Source: a virus
Strand: one strand, 5' to 3'
DNA: 52,791 bases
IMG/VR virus record: IMGVR_UViG_3300043499_000086
Span: 1-52,791 of that record
Both the position numbers and the translations under genes were made by a program. The notes beneath the pieces were generated by a model. That model made no database searches. It was not told the origin of the DNA and was given only the letters and a program-made list of their open reading frames with translations. This document shows positions 21,470-29,809 of this stretch, piece by piece (within the stretch, counting starts at the first letter, position 1; every line of letters begins with the position of its first letter).

Positions 21470-22550
21470 GGAGTACGCCACTCAGGTCACCGAGTGGCAG
21501 GAGGCGGGCTTCCCGGACCCACCCCCCGCCATGAACCTGCGCGCCGAACAGACGGCGCTCTGGCTGGCCGACCAGGTGGAGCAGTCGATCATCGACTTCG
21601 GTGACCAGTCCGAGCGGTCCAAGCAGTCGAGCAGCCACGTCCTCGGGGTCTCCGACATCGGAGGGTGCCGCGAGTACGTCCGCCGCATGATCCTCAACGA
21701 CCCGTTCACCGACCACCCGAACGCCTACGCGCTGGCCTCGTTCGTCGGCCACGCCGTGGGCAACTACGCCGAGGGTGCCCTCTCCAAACACTGGGCCTTG
21801 GAGCAGGTTGATACGCAGTTGGAGGTGCGAATCGAACTTCCCAACGGGGTCACCCTGCGCGGCCACCCCGACCTGGTGAGCAGCAACATGTGTGTGGACT
21901 TCAAGACGGTGGACGGGCTCGGGGTGGTTCGCAAGGGAGCCAGGGCGCAGCACCGCTGGCAGGTCATCCTCTACACCGCCGCGCTCATCCTCATGGGCAG
22001 GCTGCCACCGGACGCCCTGTGCGCCCTGGTCTACATCGACCGCTCCGGCAAAGAGACCAAGCCGCACGTCGAGGTGTGGCAGTACGACGCCAAGGCGCTG
22101 GACGAGATCGTGGACTGGGTTGACGACGTGATCTACGCGCTGGCCCACGGTGAGGAGACCAGCCGGGACAAGCCGCGCGAGTTCTGCTACGCCGCCTGCC
22201 CCTACGTCACCGCCTGCCGTGGGGGTGACACAGATGTCACCGGCCTCATTGACGACGAGGAGCAGGTGCTCGCCGTCAAGACCTACCTGGACGCCGCAGG
22301 GCGGGAGAGGCAGGCCAAGAGGGACAGGGAGAGCGCGGCTGCCGTTCTCTCTGGCGTCAACGGCTCGACCGGGGAACACTCTGTCCGGTGGGTCAACGTC
22401 CCTGAGCAGACCATCGAGTCGTTCCGTCGCAAGGAATACCAGCGGCTCAACATCACCCCGATCAAGAGCCGAAAACCACCACGGGAGAGGAAACAAGATG
22501 GACCCGGTACAGGAGAGCCAGCAGGAGCAGGGGAAGCATCGGATGGATGA
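21462..22550 (+). CDS. Cas4/RecB-like PD-(D/E)XK exonuclease
   Basis: A 362-residue nuclease. GVSDIGGC (about 62-69), GHPDLV (about 127-132), CVDFKTV (about 138-144) and Q-x3-LYT (about 165) are the PD-(D/E)XK motifs. CYAACPYVTAC (about 243-253) with the early Cys could hold a 4Fe-4S cluster as in Cas4 and AddB. It probably resects DNA ends for the Rad52-like protein. The palindrome at 22224-22241 lies immediately after the cluster and encodes GGDTDVTG. The 3' end is charged and may be unstructured. Confidence 0.85.
   Translation: MSEEYATQVTEWQEAGFPDPPPAMNLRAEQTALWLADQVEQSIIDFGDQSERSKQSSSHVLGVSDIGGCREYVRRMILNDPFTDHPNAYALASFVGHAVGNYAEGALSKHWALEQVDTQLEVRIELPNGVTLRGHPDLVSSNMCVDFKTVDGLGVVRKGARAQHRWQVILYTAALILMGRLPPDALCALVYIDRSGKETKPHVEVWQYDAKALDEIVDWVDDVIYALAHGEETSRDKPREFCYAACPYVTACRGGDTDVTGLIDDEEQVLAVKTYLDAAGRERQAKRDRESAAAVLSGVNGSTGEHSVRWVNVPEQTIESFRRKEYQRLNITPIKSRKPPRERKQDGPGTGEPAGAGEASDG
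22224..22241 (+). repeat. Dispersed palindrome copy 27
   Basis: 7-bp arms, loop CAGA. Inside the exonuclease gene, encoding GDTDVT. Confidence 0.85.
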
Positions 22551-22686
22551 CGAGCCGACCACCGTGCAGGAGGAACTCCACGTCCTGCGCAACCTCGTGG
22601 ACCTGCTGGAGGACATGGACCCCAAGGCCCGCTCTCGCGCAGTCGCCTACCTGTTCGACCGCTACAACGACAGGAGCCCCTGGTAA
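22498..22686 (+). CDS. Small acidic protein overlapping the exonuclease end
   Basis: A 62-residue protein. GGGAGAGGAAACAAG precedes ATG, a strong site inside the exonuclease gene (53-base overlap). The second half is helical (LHVLRNLVDLLEDM). Unknown function. Confidence 0.6.
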   Translation: MDPVQESQQEQGKHRMDDEPTTVQEELHVLRNLVDLLEDMDPKARSRAVAYLFDRYNDRSPW

Positions 22687-22916
22687 TGGACGGCGAGGAC
22701 CTGATCGCTCGGCCGGAGAACGTCTGGATCGAGTACAAGGACGGGACCAGCGCGCACCTGTCGCTGATCTACACCGGCCAGGACGAGGACGGCCTGTTCG
22801 TCTGGGAGGGCATCGACCCGTACCCGGAGAAGGCGAGCCCGCGCCTGCGCTTCGACGCGCTGCCTGCCCACACCACCGTCAAGGTGCAACGGGACAGTCG
22901 CAGCCGCCGCTCATGA
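22686..22916 (+). CDS. Small unknown protein
   Basis: A 76-residue protein sharing one base with the previous stop. Beta-strand-like with Trp, and a basic C-terminal end (QRDSRSRRS). ATGA overlap to the next gene. No family recognised. Confidence 0.6.
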   Translation: MDGEDLIARPENVWIEYKDGTSAHLSLIYTGQDEDGLFVWEGIDPYPEKASPRLRFDALPAHTTVKVQRDSRSRRS

Positions 22917-23299
22917 CGACCTACGCCGACTACCCCACCGTTGACCAGCCCACCCAGCACGTCGGACCACCACCGGGCCTGACCATCGAGGAGGCGTTCG
23001 AGGCGTTCCACGCCGCGAACCCGCACGTCTACCACGCCCTGGTCAGCATGGCGTGGCAGGCCAAGGACCGGGGCATCCGCCGTGTCGGCATCGGCATGAT
23101 GTTCGAGGTGCTGCGGTGGAACCACGCGCTGCGAACAGGTGGCGACGAGTTCAAGTTGAACAACAACTACCGGTCCTACTACGCGCGCCGGATCATGCTG
23201 GACGACCCTCGGCTTGAGGGTCTGTTCGAGACGCGGGCGCTGCACTTCCACACGCCGGTCGTCCTCGACCCACCATGCGAGGACGACGACCCGCTATGA
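22913..23299 (+). CDS. Widespread phage protein of unknown function
   Basis: A 128-residue protein. Residues 45-110 have the pattern FEVLRWNHALRT...FKLNNNYRSYYAR, which I know from hypothetical proteins in many phages and prophages but with no assigned activity. The N-terminus is Pro-rich and acidic. ATGA overlaps at both ends. Confidence 0.7.
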   Translation: MTTYADYPTVDQPTQHVGPPPGLTIEEAFEAFHAANPHVYHALVSMAWQAKDRGIRRVGIGMMFEVLRWNHALRTGGDEFKLNNNYRSYYARRIMLDDPRLEGLFETRALHFHTPVVLDPPCEDDDPL

Positions 23300-23601
23300 A
23301 GGAACGGCAGGTCCGGGGTGAGGGCTGGGAGATTCAGCCCATGATGGAGGTCGAAGCCCCGAACCGGCGCAAGGGCGAGGGCGGGCGTCAGCGGGCGCTG
23401 CCCACGGTGGACTGGGCCACCTGCCCGACCTGCCACTCCACCCGGAAGATCGGGCTGGTGCGCTCGGGGAAGCACTACGTCTGGAAGATTCACGACCGCA
23501 CCACGATGAGCAAGGCCAAGATGGTCTGCCCGTCCAGCGGCACCGCCATCTGCCAGGCCCCAGGAAGGGCAGCCGGAGACCCGACCTGCCCTCATGGGTG
23601 A
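23296..23601 (+). CDS. Zinc-ribbon-like protein; stop supplied by palindrome
   Basis: A 101-residue protein. CPTC (about 43-46) plus cysteines near 77, 86 and 98 suggest a zinc ribbon. The TGA (23599-23601) is part of the palindrome at 23596-23615. Basic overall and possibly nucleic-acid binding. Confidence 0.65.
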   Translation: MKERQVRGEGWEIQPMMEVEAPNRRKGEGGRQRALPTVDWATCPTCHSTRKIGLVRSGKHYVWKIHDRTTMSKAKMVCPSSGTAICQAPGRAAGDPTCPHG

Positions 23602-23615
23602 CAGGTTTGTCACCC
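23596..23615 (+). repeat. Dispersed palindrome copy 28
   Basis: 8-bp arms, loop GGTT. Contains the stop of the gene at 23,296; 20 bases before the ATG at 23635. Confidence 0.9.
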
Positions 23616-23634
23616 CCACCACGGAGAGGAAACG

Positions 23635-24024
23635 ATGACCGAGAGAGTGCTGGCAACCCGTGTGGGTACGGAGGTCCCCACCTACCTGTCCGGACACGGT
23701 CCCTGTGACCGGTGCGGACGCCGCATCCAGACCGGCCGGAACACCGGCCTGCACCTGTGCCGCAGTTGTCGGCACGACAAGCGATACATCCAACTGGTCA
23801 AGCGAGCGGGAGAAGCAATGAGCAACAACTACTACGTCACCGGCACGGTCACCTTCGGCGTCGGGGCCTGGGTCCAGGGGGCGCACGAGGCCGACGCCAT
23901 GCAGGACTTCATGGCGATGATCGAGACCTTCGTCCATGAGGGCCTGCGTGACGACGACACCGTCTCCGACTTCCGGTGGACGAACATGGAGGTCCGCCCA
24001 CCGGAATCGGTTGCTACCGGCTAG
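23635..24024 (+). CDS. Zinc-ribbon protein, last forward gene
   Basis: A 129-residue protein with CCACGGAGAGGAAACG before ATG. CDRC (24-27) and CRSC (42-45) form a zinc ribbon in the first third. A second region from about residue 62 (MSNNYYVTGTVTF...) begins with its own ATG (23818) after GGGAGAAGCA, so a shorter 68-residue product may also be made. The stop TAG shares CTAG with the stop of the endolysin on the other strand. Confidence 0.7.
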   Translation: MTERVLATRVGTEVPTYLSGHGPCDRCGRRIQTGRNTGLHLCRSCRHDKRYIQLVKRAGEAMSNNYYVTGTVTFGVGAWVQGAHEADAMQDFMAMIETFVHEGLRDDDTVSDFRWTNMEVRPPESVATG

Positions 24025-24770
24025 TCCTTGATGGTGATGCCGCGCCCGGCGAACAGGTGCTCTGCCTGCTTGCGTCCCACATAGGACGTGCCGGGTGCGT
24101 CATTGCCGAACCCGTGCTGCTGCTGGCACAGGATGACCTCGTGGTCGGTCTTGTCGAAGTAGTTGCCGGTCGTCGGCAGGTCGGACCCACCGTTCAGCGG
24201 GTGCGCGTTGAGCGCGTCCTGGAGGTACCAGACGGAGTCGCTGTCTTCCTGGCCGTACTTGAGTTTCGACAGGTGCACCGTGTTGGACGTGGGCTTCGGG
24301 TACTCCCCGCCGCCACCGCCGCCACCGGACGAGCCACCGTGGTTGATGACCGGGGCCGGGTCCGCGACGACGCCGCAGTTCCACACGCCCTTGGTGCCGG
24401 GGTGGTACTCGAAGTGCAGGTGCGGGCCGGAGACGTTGCCCTCCGCGCCGACGTGGGCGATGATCTGGCCGAGGGTCACGCGCGTCCCGTCCGCAGGGCG
24501 GTCGGTGGTGTGGGCGTAGAACACCTCGTCGTTGCCGAACGGCTGGCCGGGGTCGGGCGAGATGGCGAACTGGTGGTTGCCGAACGCGCTGCCGTAGTTG
24601 CGGTGCCTGATCTCACCGTCGATGGCGGCGGCGATGGGCGTGCCCTTGCCGCAGGCGTAGTCAACGCCCGTGTGGATGCCGTTGCCGTTGCTGTCCTCCT
24701 GGCACGACCAGTACGAACCGCGCTTGCCGTAGGGGGTCGAGATGCCGACGCCGGGAACTGGGCTGGTCAT
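24021..24770 (-). CDS. Endolysin, M23 peptidase with cell-wall-binding domain
   Basis: A 249-residue lysin without a signal peptide. The N-terminal domain (1-140) is an M23 LytM/lysostaphin fold: H33-x3-D37 in IHTGVDYACGKG, a YAH at 85-87 and the H117-L-H119 motif in GPHLHFE coordinate the catalytic zinc. It should cut peptidoglycan cross-bridges. After a Gly-rich linker (about 145-158) is a peptidoglycan-binding-like region (165-249). It follows the small membrane proteins, forming the lysis end of the late operon. ATG is directly after the previous TAG. Confidence 0.9.
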   Translation of the reverse strand: MTSPVPGVGISTPYGKRGSYWSCQEDSNGNGIHTGVDYACGKGTPIAAAIDGEIRHRNYGSAFGNHQFAISPDPGQPFGNDEVFYAHTTDRPADGTRVTLGQIIAHVGAEGNVSGPHLHFEYHPGTKGVWNCGVVADPAPVINHGGSSGGGGGGGEYPKPTSNTVHLSKLKYGQEDSDSVWYLQDALNAHPLNGGSDLPTTGNYFDKTDHEVILCQQQHGFGNDAPGTSYVGRKQAEHLFAGRGITIKD

Positions 24771-24935
24771 CTACTTCTCCTCGCTCGTGTCAGCGTCCTG
24801 GCGGTCATCGACCGCGTCCTTGAGGTCCTCCAGGCGGCCGGACCACGGCTCGCGCTCGGCCAGCGCCTTCTGGTCGCGGAGGTCCTCGTCACGCTCCTCT
24901 TTGCTGCGCTTGGTCAGGTTCTTCTCGGTCGCCAC
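24771..24935 (-). CDS. Small charged helical protein
   Basis: A 54-residue protein with GTG start; CAGAGGAGTAATC is a good ribosome site. Nearly all residues are charged (Lys/Arg/Glu/Asp), giving a probable coiled coil. It lies between the collagen-like protein and the endolysin, 21 bases after a palindrome. Function unknown. Confidence 0.65.
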   Translation of the reverse strand: MATEKNLTKRSKEERDEDLRDQKALAEREPWSGRLEDLKDAVDDRQDADTSEEK

Positions 24936-24955
24936 GATTACTCCTCTGAGGTGGT

Positions 24956-24975
24956 GGGTGACATGTTTGTCACCC
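24956..24975 (-). repeat. Dispersed palindrome copy 29
   Basis: 8-bp arms, loop AACA on the transcribed-sense (reverse) strand. 21 bases before the GTG at 24935. Confidence 0.9.
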
Positions 24976-24997
24976 TCAGCGTAGGCGGCTGGGTGGA

Positions 24998-25525
24998 CTA
25001 CTGCGCCAGGCAGACAAACATGGTGACCTGTCCGCCTGGGGCGTTTAGTGTCAGAGACTCCGCAAGGAAGCCGGGAGGGCAAGCCATCTCGGTGCTTGCC
25101 GGACCAGGCGGGCCGGACGGACCCGCCTGTCCGGTAGGCCCGCTCGGACCCGAAGCCCCTGGAGGTCCGGGTGGTCCAGCAGGTCCCGTGGGACCAGGGA
25201 CCGTACTCGCTGGACCAGGCGGTCCGGGCGGGCCGCTGACGAACGCTCCCGGTGACCCGCTCGAACCGTTCGTTCCGTTGCGTCCGGGCGCTCCGTCCTC
25301 ACCGGCCGCGCCCGGTAGCCCGTCCGCTCCATCGCGCCCAGGAAGGCCCGCAGGGCCCTGCGGTCCCTGTGGTCCCTGTGGACCGGGAACGACCGCAGGC
25401 GGGCTCGTGGACGACGGGAGCGGGGTGACCTGGGAGACGGGCTGAGTAGCCAGGACGCCAGTGACCAGGAGCCCCGACGCCAGTCCGCAGCCAGCCAGGA
25501 CGTACAGGATCGTGCTGGGCTTCAC
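24998..25525 (-). CDS. Collagen-like protein with N-terminal membrane segment
   Basis: A 175-residue protein. Residues 5-27 are a hydrophobic signal or anchor segment. Residues 47-145 are collagen-type G-x-y repeats ([17 protein letters not shown]). A short C-terminal region contains two Cys. Phage collagen-like proteins usually trimerise as fibres; the membrane segment here suggests secretion or a lysis-related role rather than a tail fibre. ATGA overlap with the previous gene. Confidence 0.75.
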   Translation of the reverse strand: MKPSTILYVLAGCGLASGLLVTGVLATQPVSQVTPLPSSTSPPAVVPGPQGPQGPQGPAGLPGRDGADGLPGAAGEDGAPGRNGTNGSSGSPGAFVSGPPGPPGPASTVPGPTGPAGPPGPPGASGPSGPTGQAGPSGPPGPASTEMACPPGFLAESLTLNAPGGQVTMFVCLAQ

Positions 25526-25776
25526 TCCGGCTCCGGCTCCCGGTGCCGCCCCGTGCTGCCGTTCAACGCCTCCGACTTCCCGGCCAGCAGGCCGAGCAGC
25601 GCACCGATGATCGCTGAGATGGCCGAGGCCAGCGCCTGGACCGCGACACCCGTGTCCGCGGCCGGATCGCGTATCTCCACGACGGCGACGGTGGTGCCCA
25701 ACCCCAGCAGCAAGAGCCCGGCAACGAGCGTGAAGACCAGGACGATCAACTCAATGACCGAGCGGTGAGCGAACAT
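25522..25776 (-). CDS. Holin-like membrane protein
   Basis: An 84-residue protein with two hydrophobic segments (about 9-32 and 45-65) and a charged C-terminus. Size, topology and place upstream of the endolysin fit a class II holin, which would permeabilise the membrane for lysis. This is inference from topology, since holins share little sequence. Confidence 0.6.
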   Translation of the reverse strand: MFAHRSVIELIVLVFTLVAGLLLLGLGTTVAVVEIRDPAADTGVAVQALASAISAIIGALLGLLAGKSEALNGSTGRHREPEPE

Positions 25777-25779
25777 GCG

Positions 25780-26817
25780 CTACTCGTTGAAGTAGGTGAC
25801 GGAACCCTTGAGGTCCGAGTTGCCCTGGAACGGCCAGGTGCCAGGACGGTTCGGGACACCGGTACCAGGCCGGTTGGAGGAGTCGCTGCTCTGGGCCAGC
25901 CAGACGTTCGCGTTGCCGGGGTTGGCAGTCCACCACCGGATGCACTGGCAACTGGAGTTGGCCTCGACCAGCGCCTGCCAGTACGCCCAACCCGAGGCGT
26001 GCAGGAAGCCGGACCCGTACATGGAGTCCATAGCCGCTGCCGCTCCGATGGGTACGGGCGGGTTGTCCACCCGGAACTCGCCGTAGCCGAGGTTGCCACC
26101 CTCGCCAATGTGGAACGAGAAGTTCACCGCGGTCTGCGCACCCTGACGCATGTAGGTGCCCTTGGCGGCACCGCCCGAGCCGAGGCTCACGCCGGGGAAA
26201 TAGCCGGAGGTCAGGTGCGGCGTCCACAACTGCGGCTTCGTGTCGTACATGCGCCACTTGCCCGGCGAGCCCGGCATCCAGAAACCCCACGCCTGGGTGT
26301 CGGTCTCGATGATCCGGTCGTAGGACGCGGGCGCACCGGGCCGGGTACCAGACGTGCAGATGGTCCAGCCCGTGGGGGCCTTGAGGCCGCTGGGACCGGA
26401 GGTGATCCCGCCTGCCGGGTCGAGCAGCACGCCCAGAACCGACCCCGCCGTGCCGTCGCCCTTGAGGGTGATGTCGTGCAGCACCGCGCCGGGAGTACCC
26501 GACTGCGGGATCGCCGCCTTCCAGGCCGGGGAGGGCGAGGTGACGTAGGTCAGGACGTAGCCCGCGACCGGCGAGGGCGCGTCCACGTCGGTCAGTTGGT
26601 CCAGCACCATGTGGACGTTGCAGACGATCCGGTACGGGTCAGCCGAGGTGCCCGAGCCGGTCAGCACCAGGTCCGCGGTCGGGCTGTTGCCGACCGACAT
26701 GACCGGGCCGTGGACGACGAACGGGTTGTCCTGGGAGCCCGCCCCGGTGACGCTGATCCCACCCGCTCCGGTGACCAGACAACTGCACGATCCTGAGGCG
26801 CACCCGCAACGGGCCAT
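25780..26817 (-). CDS. Minor tail protein
   Basis: A 345-residue protein with a Cys-rich start (MARCGCASGSCSC) typical of a group of actinophage minor tail proteins. The body is Gly/Ser/Thr-rich and beta-structured (ISVTGAGSQDNPF, LTGSGTSADPYRI, a TDVDAPSPVAGYVLTYV segment). The C-terminal half is Trp/Tyr-rich and may bind a surface sugar. It is probably at the tail tip. Confidence 0.65.
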   Translation of the reverse strand: MARCGCASGSCSCLVTGAGGISVTGAGSQDNPFVVHGPVMSVGNSPTADLVLTGSGTSADPYRIVCNVHMVLDQLTDVDAPSPVAGYVLTYVTSPSPAWKAAIPQSGTPGAVLHDITLKGDGTAGSVLGVLLDPAGGITSGPSGLKAPTGWTICTSGTRPGAPASYDRIIETDTQAWGFWMPGSPGKWRMYDTKPQLWTPHLTSGYFPGVSLGSGGAAKGTYMRQGAQTAVNFSFHIGEGGNLGYGEFRVDNPPVPIGAAAAMDSMYGSGFLHASGWAYWQALVEANSSCQCIRWWTANPGNANVWLAQSSDSSNRPGTGVPNRPGTWPFQGNSDLKGSVTYFNE

Positions 26818-26865
26818 AACGGTCCTGCTTCCTGCCGGTTCTCACGGCCTGGGGCTCCATCCCTG

Positions 26866-26885
26866 GGGTGACAGGTTTGTCACCC
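26866..26885 (-). repeat. Dispersed palindrome copy 30
   Basis: 8-bp arms, loop AACC on the reverse strand. In the gap before the minor tail gene starting at 26817. Confidence 0.9.
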
Positions 26886-26914
26886 TGGGCGGTCGTCGTA
26901 CTGGGTTGAGGGTC

Positions 26915-27028
26915 TCACCTCCGGCCCGCCTTGACCATGACCACGACGACCACGATTACCAGGACGACCAGCGTGAAGAAGCCGATACCCACGCCGATGG
27001 CCTCGTCATTGAGGAACGGCTCGAACAC
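26915..27028 (-). CDS. Tiny single-pass membrane protein
   Basis: A 37-residue protein starting at GTG (GGGGA six bases upstream; TTG at 27034 is an alternative). One long Val/Leu/Ile helix (about 13-32) ends in a basic KAGRR. It could be a second holin or antiholin. Placed between two tail-protein genes. Confidence 0.5.
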   Translation of the reverse strand: MFEPFLNDEAIGVGIGFFTLVVLVIVVVVVMVKAGRR

Positions 27029-27030
27029 CG

Positions 27031-28728
27031 TCAATCCCCGAAGAACCAGCGGCCACCCACCCACATCCAGCCGCCGCCCGCGCCGAGGATGAACCCGACG
27101 AACTCCAGAGAGGTCGTCTGCGTGATGTCCAGACGAGCGGCACCGTTGAACCCACTGGGACCCTGCGACCCGACCAGGTGCGATCTCTGGTAGGCCGGGC
27201 CCTTCTGCACGGGTGCGGCCTGCATCGTGATCTTGGTGGGGATGCTGGTCGTTCCGCTTGAGACCAACCCCCGCAGCGAGGCGACTCCGTACTTGTTGAC
27301 GGTGTATTGCGGTGGCGGCCAGTTGTTGTCGTAGCGCGTCCACCCATTCGTCAGCGCGATGGTGCCGACCCAGGTTCCGGTGGGGTTGGGGAGGACCGCA
27401 CCGGCCAGCGATATCCAGAGGTTGTTCCCGGCAGCGGTGTAGCCCGCCAGTTCCACCCTGCCGTCAGGCTTCACGTCCAGCCGGGCCAGCGACGACGGCG
27501 ACCCGGCGCACGCCAGCGTCATCATGAACGAGAAGTCCGTCTGATGCGCCCCAACCGGCAACGTGAACGCGGTGAGCGTGCCACCGCTGATGATCCCGCG
27601 GAGGTGAACATCACCGGCCGAGTCGATGAAGTAGGCCGGTGCACCGTGCGTGCCGGGCGTTCCGGCCACGGTGTCGTAATCCACCCACCCGTTCTGCAAC
27701 GTCACCGGAATCCAGGCGACGGTCAGGGCGTCCTCGGCCATGAAGGTGACCGCCGACAGGAAGAAGAAGTTGCCTCCCGCCGCCGAGGCGTAGACGAGGT
27801 TGACCTCCCCGGTGGGCAGCACCTCGATCTGGGTGGGCGGTGCACTCGCGCCCTGGTTCGCCAGGATGGCGAACAACTGCCGGGTCGCCGGGCGGAACCC
27901 GGCTGGCAAGGTGAACACCCGGACGAAGGGTGGCGCACCCACAGTGTTGTTCAGCAGGCCGTCCAGATGGACGCAGCCAGCGGCGTCGCGGCGGAACCGG
28001 GCCGGACCCCAGCCGGTCGCCTCGGCCGAATACTGCGCAATCCCCACGCCCAGCGCAGGCTCCCCGGTGGTCCCGACGTAGTGCCACCCGGAGTCCAGCC
28101 CGCCGTCCTGCCCGGCCGGACCGGGAGGGCCAGGCTCGCCCTGCGCGCCGGGCATACTGCTGCCGTCAACGTAGGCCCCGGAGAGGAAGGTGTTTTCGGG
28201 CCACGAGTGGAACGACTTGACGTTGCCCGCCGAGGAGACGAACTGCCACAGGTAGTAGGTGTGGCCCTCGACCACGTCCACGATCCCGGACAGGGCGGTC
28301 ACCTGGTCCCACCCGTTGGGCCAGGTCGGAGTGGGCGAGGAGAACTGGGTGCCCCGGAGTACGACGGTCCCGTCCGTCTCGTCCCAGAGGATGGGGTAGG
28401 TGTTGGCGGCGTTGGGGCCGTTGAAGTTGACTGAGACGGCCGCCGAGAACTGGACCGGCCCGCTCCTGGGTGCGACGAAACCGAAGTTGGAGTTGAGCAT
28501 CCCGAAGGGGTCGTCAGCGGTCGCCAGCGGCACTAGGACGTAGTTGCCGTCCGTGTTGATCGGGGTGTCCACTCGGGCCGCGTCCGCCCTGAACCACTTG
28601 CTGCTCTCGGTGACAGAGTTGTCACCCCCGACGACGGGACCGTGGCGGTGCCGCTCGATGACCGCCAGGCGACGGTTCACCTGGCCCATCCACTCCGGCA
28701 TCGTGGTCGGCGTCATGAACGCGGTCAT
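27031..28728 (-). CDS. Minor tail protein / receptor-binding candidate
   Basis: A 565-residue protein starting in an ATGA overlap. N-terminus (1-30) is a tail-attachment-like helix. VVGGDNSVTE (about 37-46) is encoded by the palindrome at 28609-28626. A beta-rich domain follows, then a short collagen-like QGEPGPPGPAG (about 200-210). Three similar repeats of about 100-115 residues contain GW..Y, D.AG.VHL.G and F.LP.G motifs. These repeats resemble phage fibre knob units, so it probably contacts the host. Confidence 0.7.
   Translation of the reverse strand: MTAFMTPTTMPEWMGQVNRRLAVIERHRHGPVVGGDNSVTESSKWFRADAARVDTPINTDGNYVLVPLATADDPFGMLNSNFGFVAPRSGPVQFSAAVSVNFNGPNAANTYPILWDETDGTVVLRGTQFSSPTPTWPNGWDQVTALSGIVDVVEGHTYYLWQFVSSAGNVKSFHSWPENTFLSGAYVDGSSMPGAQGEPGPPGPAGQDGGLDSGWHYVGTTGEPALGVGIAQYSAEATGWGPARFRRDAAGCVHLDGLLNNTVGAPPFVRVFTLPAGFRPATRQLFAILANQGASAPPTQIEVLPTGEVNLVYASAAGGNFFFLSAVTFMAEDALTVAWIPVTLQNGWVDYDTVAGTPGTHGAPAYFIDSAGDVHLRGIISGGTLTAFTLPVGAHQTDFSFMMTLACAGSPSSLARLDVKPDGRVELAGYTAAGNNLWISLAGAVLPNPTGTWVGTIALTNGWTRYDNNWPPPQYTVNKYGVASLRGLVSSGTTSIPTKITMQAAPVQKGPAYQRSHLVGSQGPSGFNGAARLDITQTTSLEFVGFILGAGGGWMWVGGRWFFGD
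28609..28626 (-). repeat. Dispersed palindrome copy 31
   Basis: 7-bp arms, loop ACTC on the reverse strand. Encodes GDNSVT in a tail protein. Confidence 0.85.
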
Positions 28729-29807
28729 GGCGTTGCCGATGCTCCGGGGAACGGGATCAACGTCATGGTGACCACCTCTCCCGCCTCGTCCTGACGCACG
28801 TCCACCTTGTCGATCTTCTGGTCCTGACGCAGTTGCCGACAACCAGCCGTCGCCATCAGCGGGACCTTCACTCCGGGCACCAGCATGTCGAACGAGAACG
28901 TCTCGCTGTTCGGGTTGATCTGGCTGTTGTCCGGCACCCGCACCTCGATGGGGACCGGGAACCGCTGCGACAGGTTGCGCTGGGCCTGGCTGCGCAGTTC
29001 GGCCACGCTCGGGTCGGTGGTGTCGTTCTCCTCGTCGTAGGCGGTCGCCAGCATCTCGATCTCGCCGTAGTACAACTGGTCCCGCTCGTCCGCGCCCCAC
29101 AGGCCCTCGCCGTCCGTGACCGCGGAGTAGGTGCACAGGTCCATCCCGTAGACCGACACGATGACGCCGCCGATGAAGTCCGCCTCAGTCGCCAGAGGTG
29201 TCTGGCCGAGCAGGTACGAGGTGTCGTGGACATGGATCGCCCGGCCGACGACCGTGTAGTCGATGCCTGCCTTCGCGGCCAGGTCGTCAATCTCCTCGAA
29301 CACCGTCTTCTGGTAGGGCAGCGTGTGGCGGGAGGTCCGCGCGGTGTCCGCCTCGGTGTGAATCTGGAGATAGGGCAGCACATTGATCGGCGGATCGAGC
29401 GCCTCTTTGCGGGCCAGTTCGGTGCGCAGGATGTGCCCGATCCGGTCGGTGCCGAAGGCGATGTTCGGGTAGGCGTTGTTGTACTCGTTGCGCATGATCG
29501 TCCGGTACGGCCAGAACATCACGTCCTTGGCGGCGATCTCGACATCGTCGTTGCTGTAGGAGATGCGGGTGATCGGCCCCTCCCAGACCCGCTGCCCGTC
29601 CCGGTAGATCACCAGGACGTGGCGCACCGGCTCGACGTTCGCCAGGTCCGCACAGCAGTCCGCCGAGGTGGGGATATGGACGAGCGCATCGGAGATGCCG
29701 TCACGCAGTCGCCCGTAGGCGATGGACGTGGTGCGGTCGATGGGGAACAGCCGAGTGACAGCACCCCGGTCGAAGATCGCAGCCGTGTTGAAGCCGCAGC
29801 CCAGCAC
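28725..29807 (-). CDS. Minor tail protein, ReqiPepy6 gp37-like tail hub
   Basis: A 360-residue protein with GGAAGGAGTAACC before GTG. It matches the pattern of the Siphovirus ReqiPepy6 Gp37-like family: an early strand pair with VLVIYRDGQRVWEGPITR, a KDVMFWPYRTIM segment, and a long alpha/beta region with DYTVVGRAIHV. Members form part of the baseplate hub. The location right after the distal-tail-type gene supports this. Confidence 0.75.
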   Translation of the reverse strand: MLGCGFNTAAIFDRGAVTRLFPIDRTTSIAYGRLRDGISDALVHIPTSADCCADLANVEPVRHVLVIYRDGQRVWEGPITRISYSNDDVEIAAKDVMFWPYRTIMRNEYNNAYPNIAFGTDRIGHILRTELARKEALDPPINVLPYLQIHTEADTARTSRHTLPYQKTVFEEIDDLAAKAGIDYTVVGRAIHVHDTSYLLGQTPLATEADFIGGVIVSVYGMDLCTYSAVTDGEGLWGADERDQLYYGEIEMLATAYDEENDTTDPSVAELRSQAQRNLSQRFPVPIEVRVPDNSQINPNSETFSFDMLVPGVKVPLMATAGCRQLRQDQKIDKVDVRQDEAGEVVTMTLIPFPGASATP

Positions 29808-29809
29808 GG

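Noticed and set aside
27028-29136. Longer N-terminus of the tail protein starting near 29,136
   Set aside because: The extra residues are Arg/Gly-rich, overlap the preceding tail gene fully, and the ATGA overlap at 28,728 gives a normal start.
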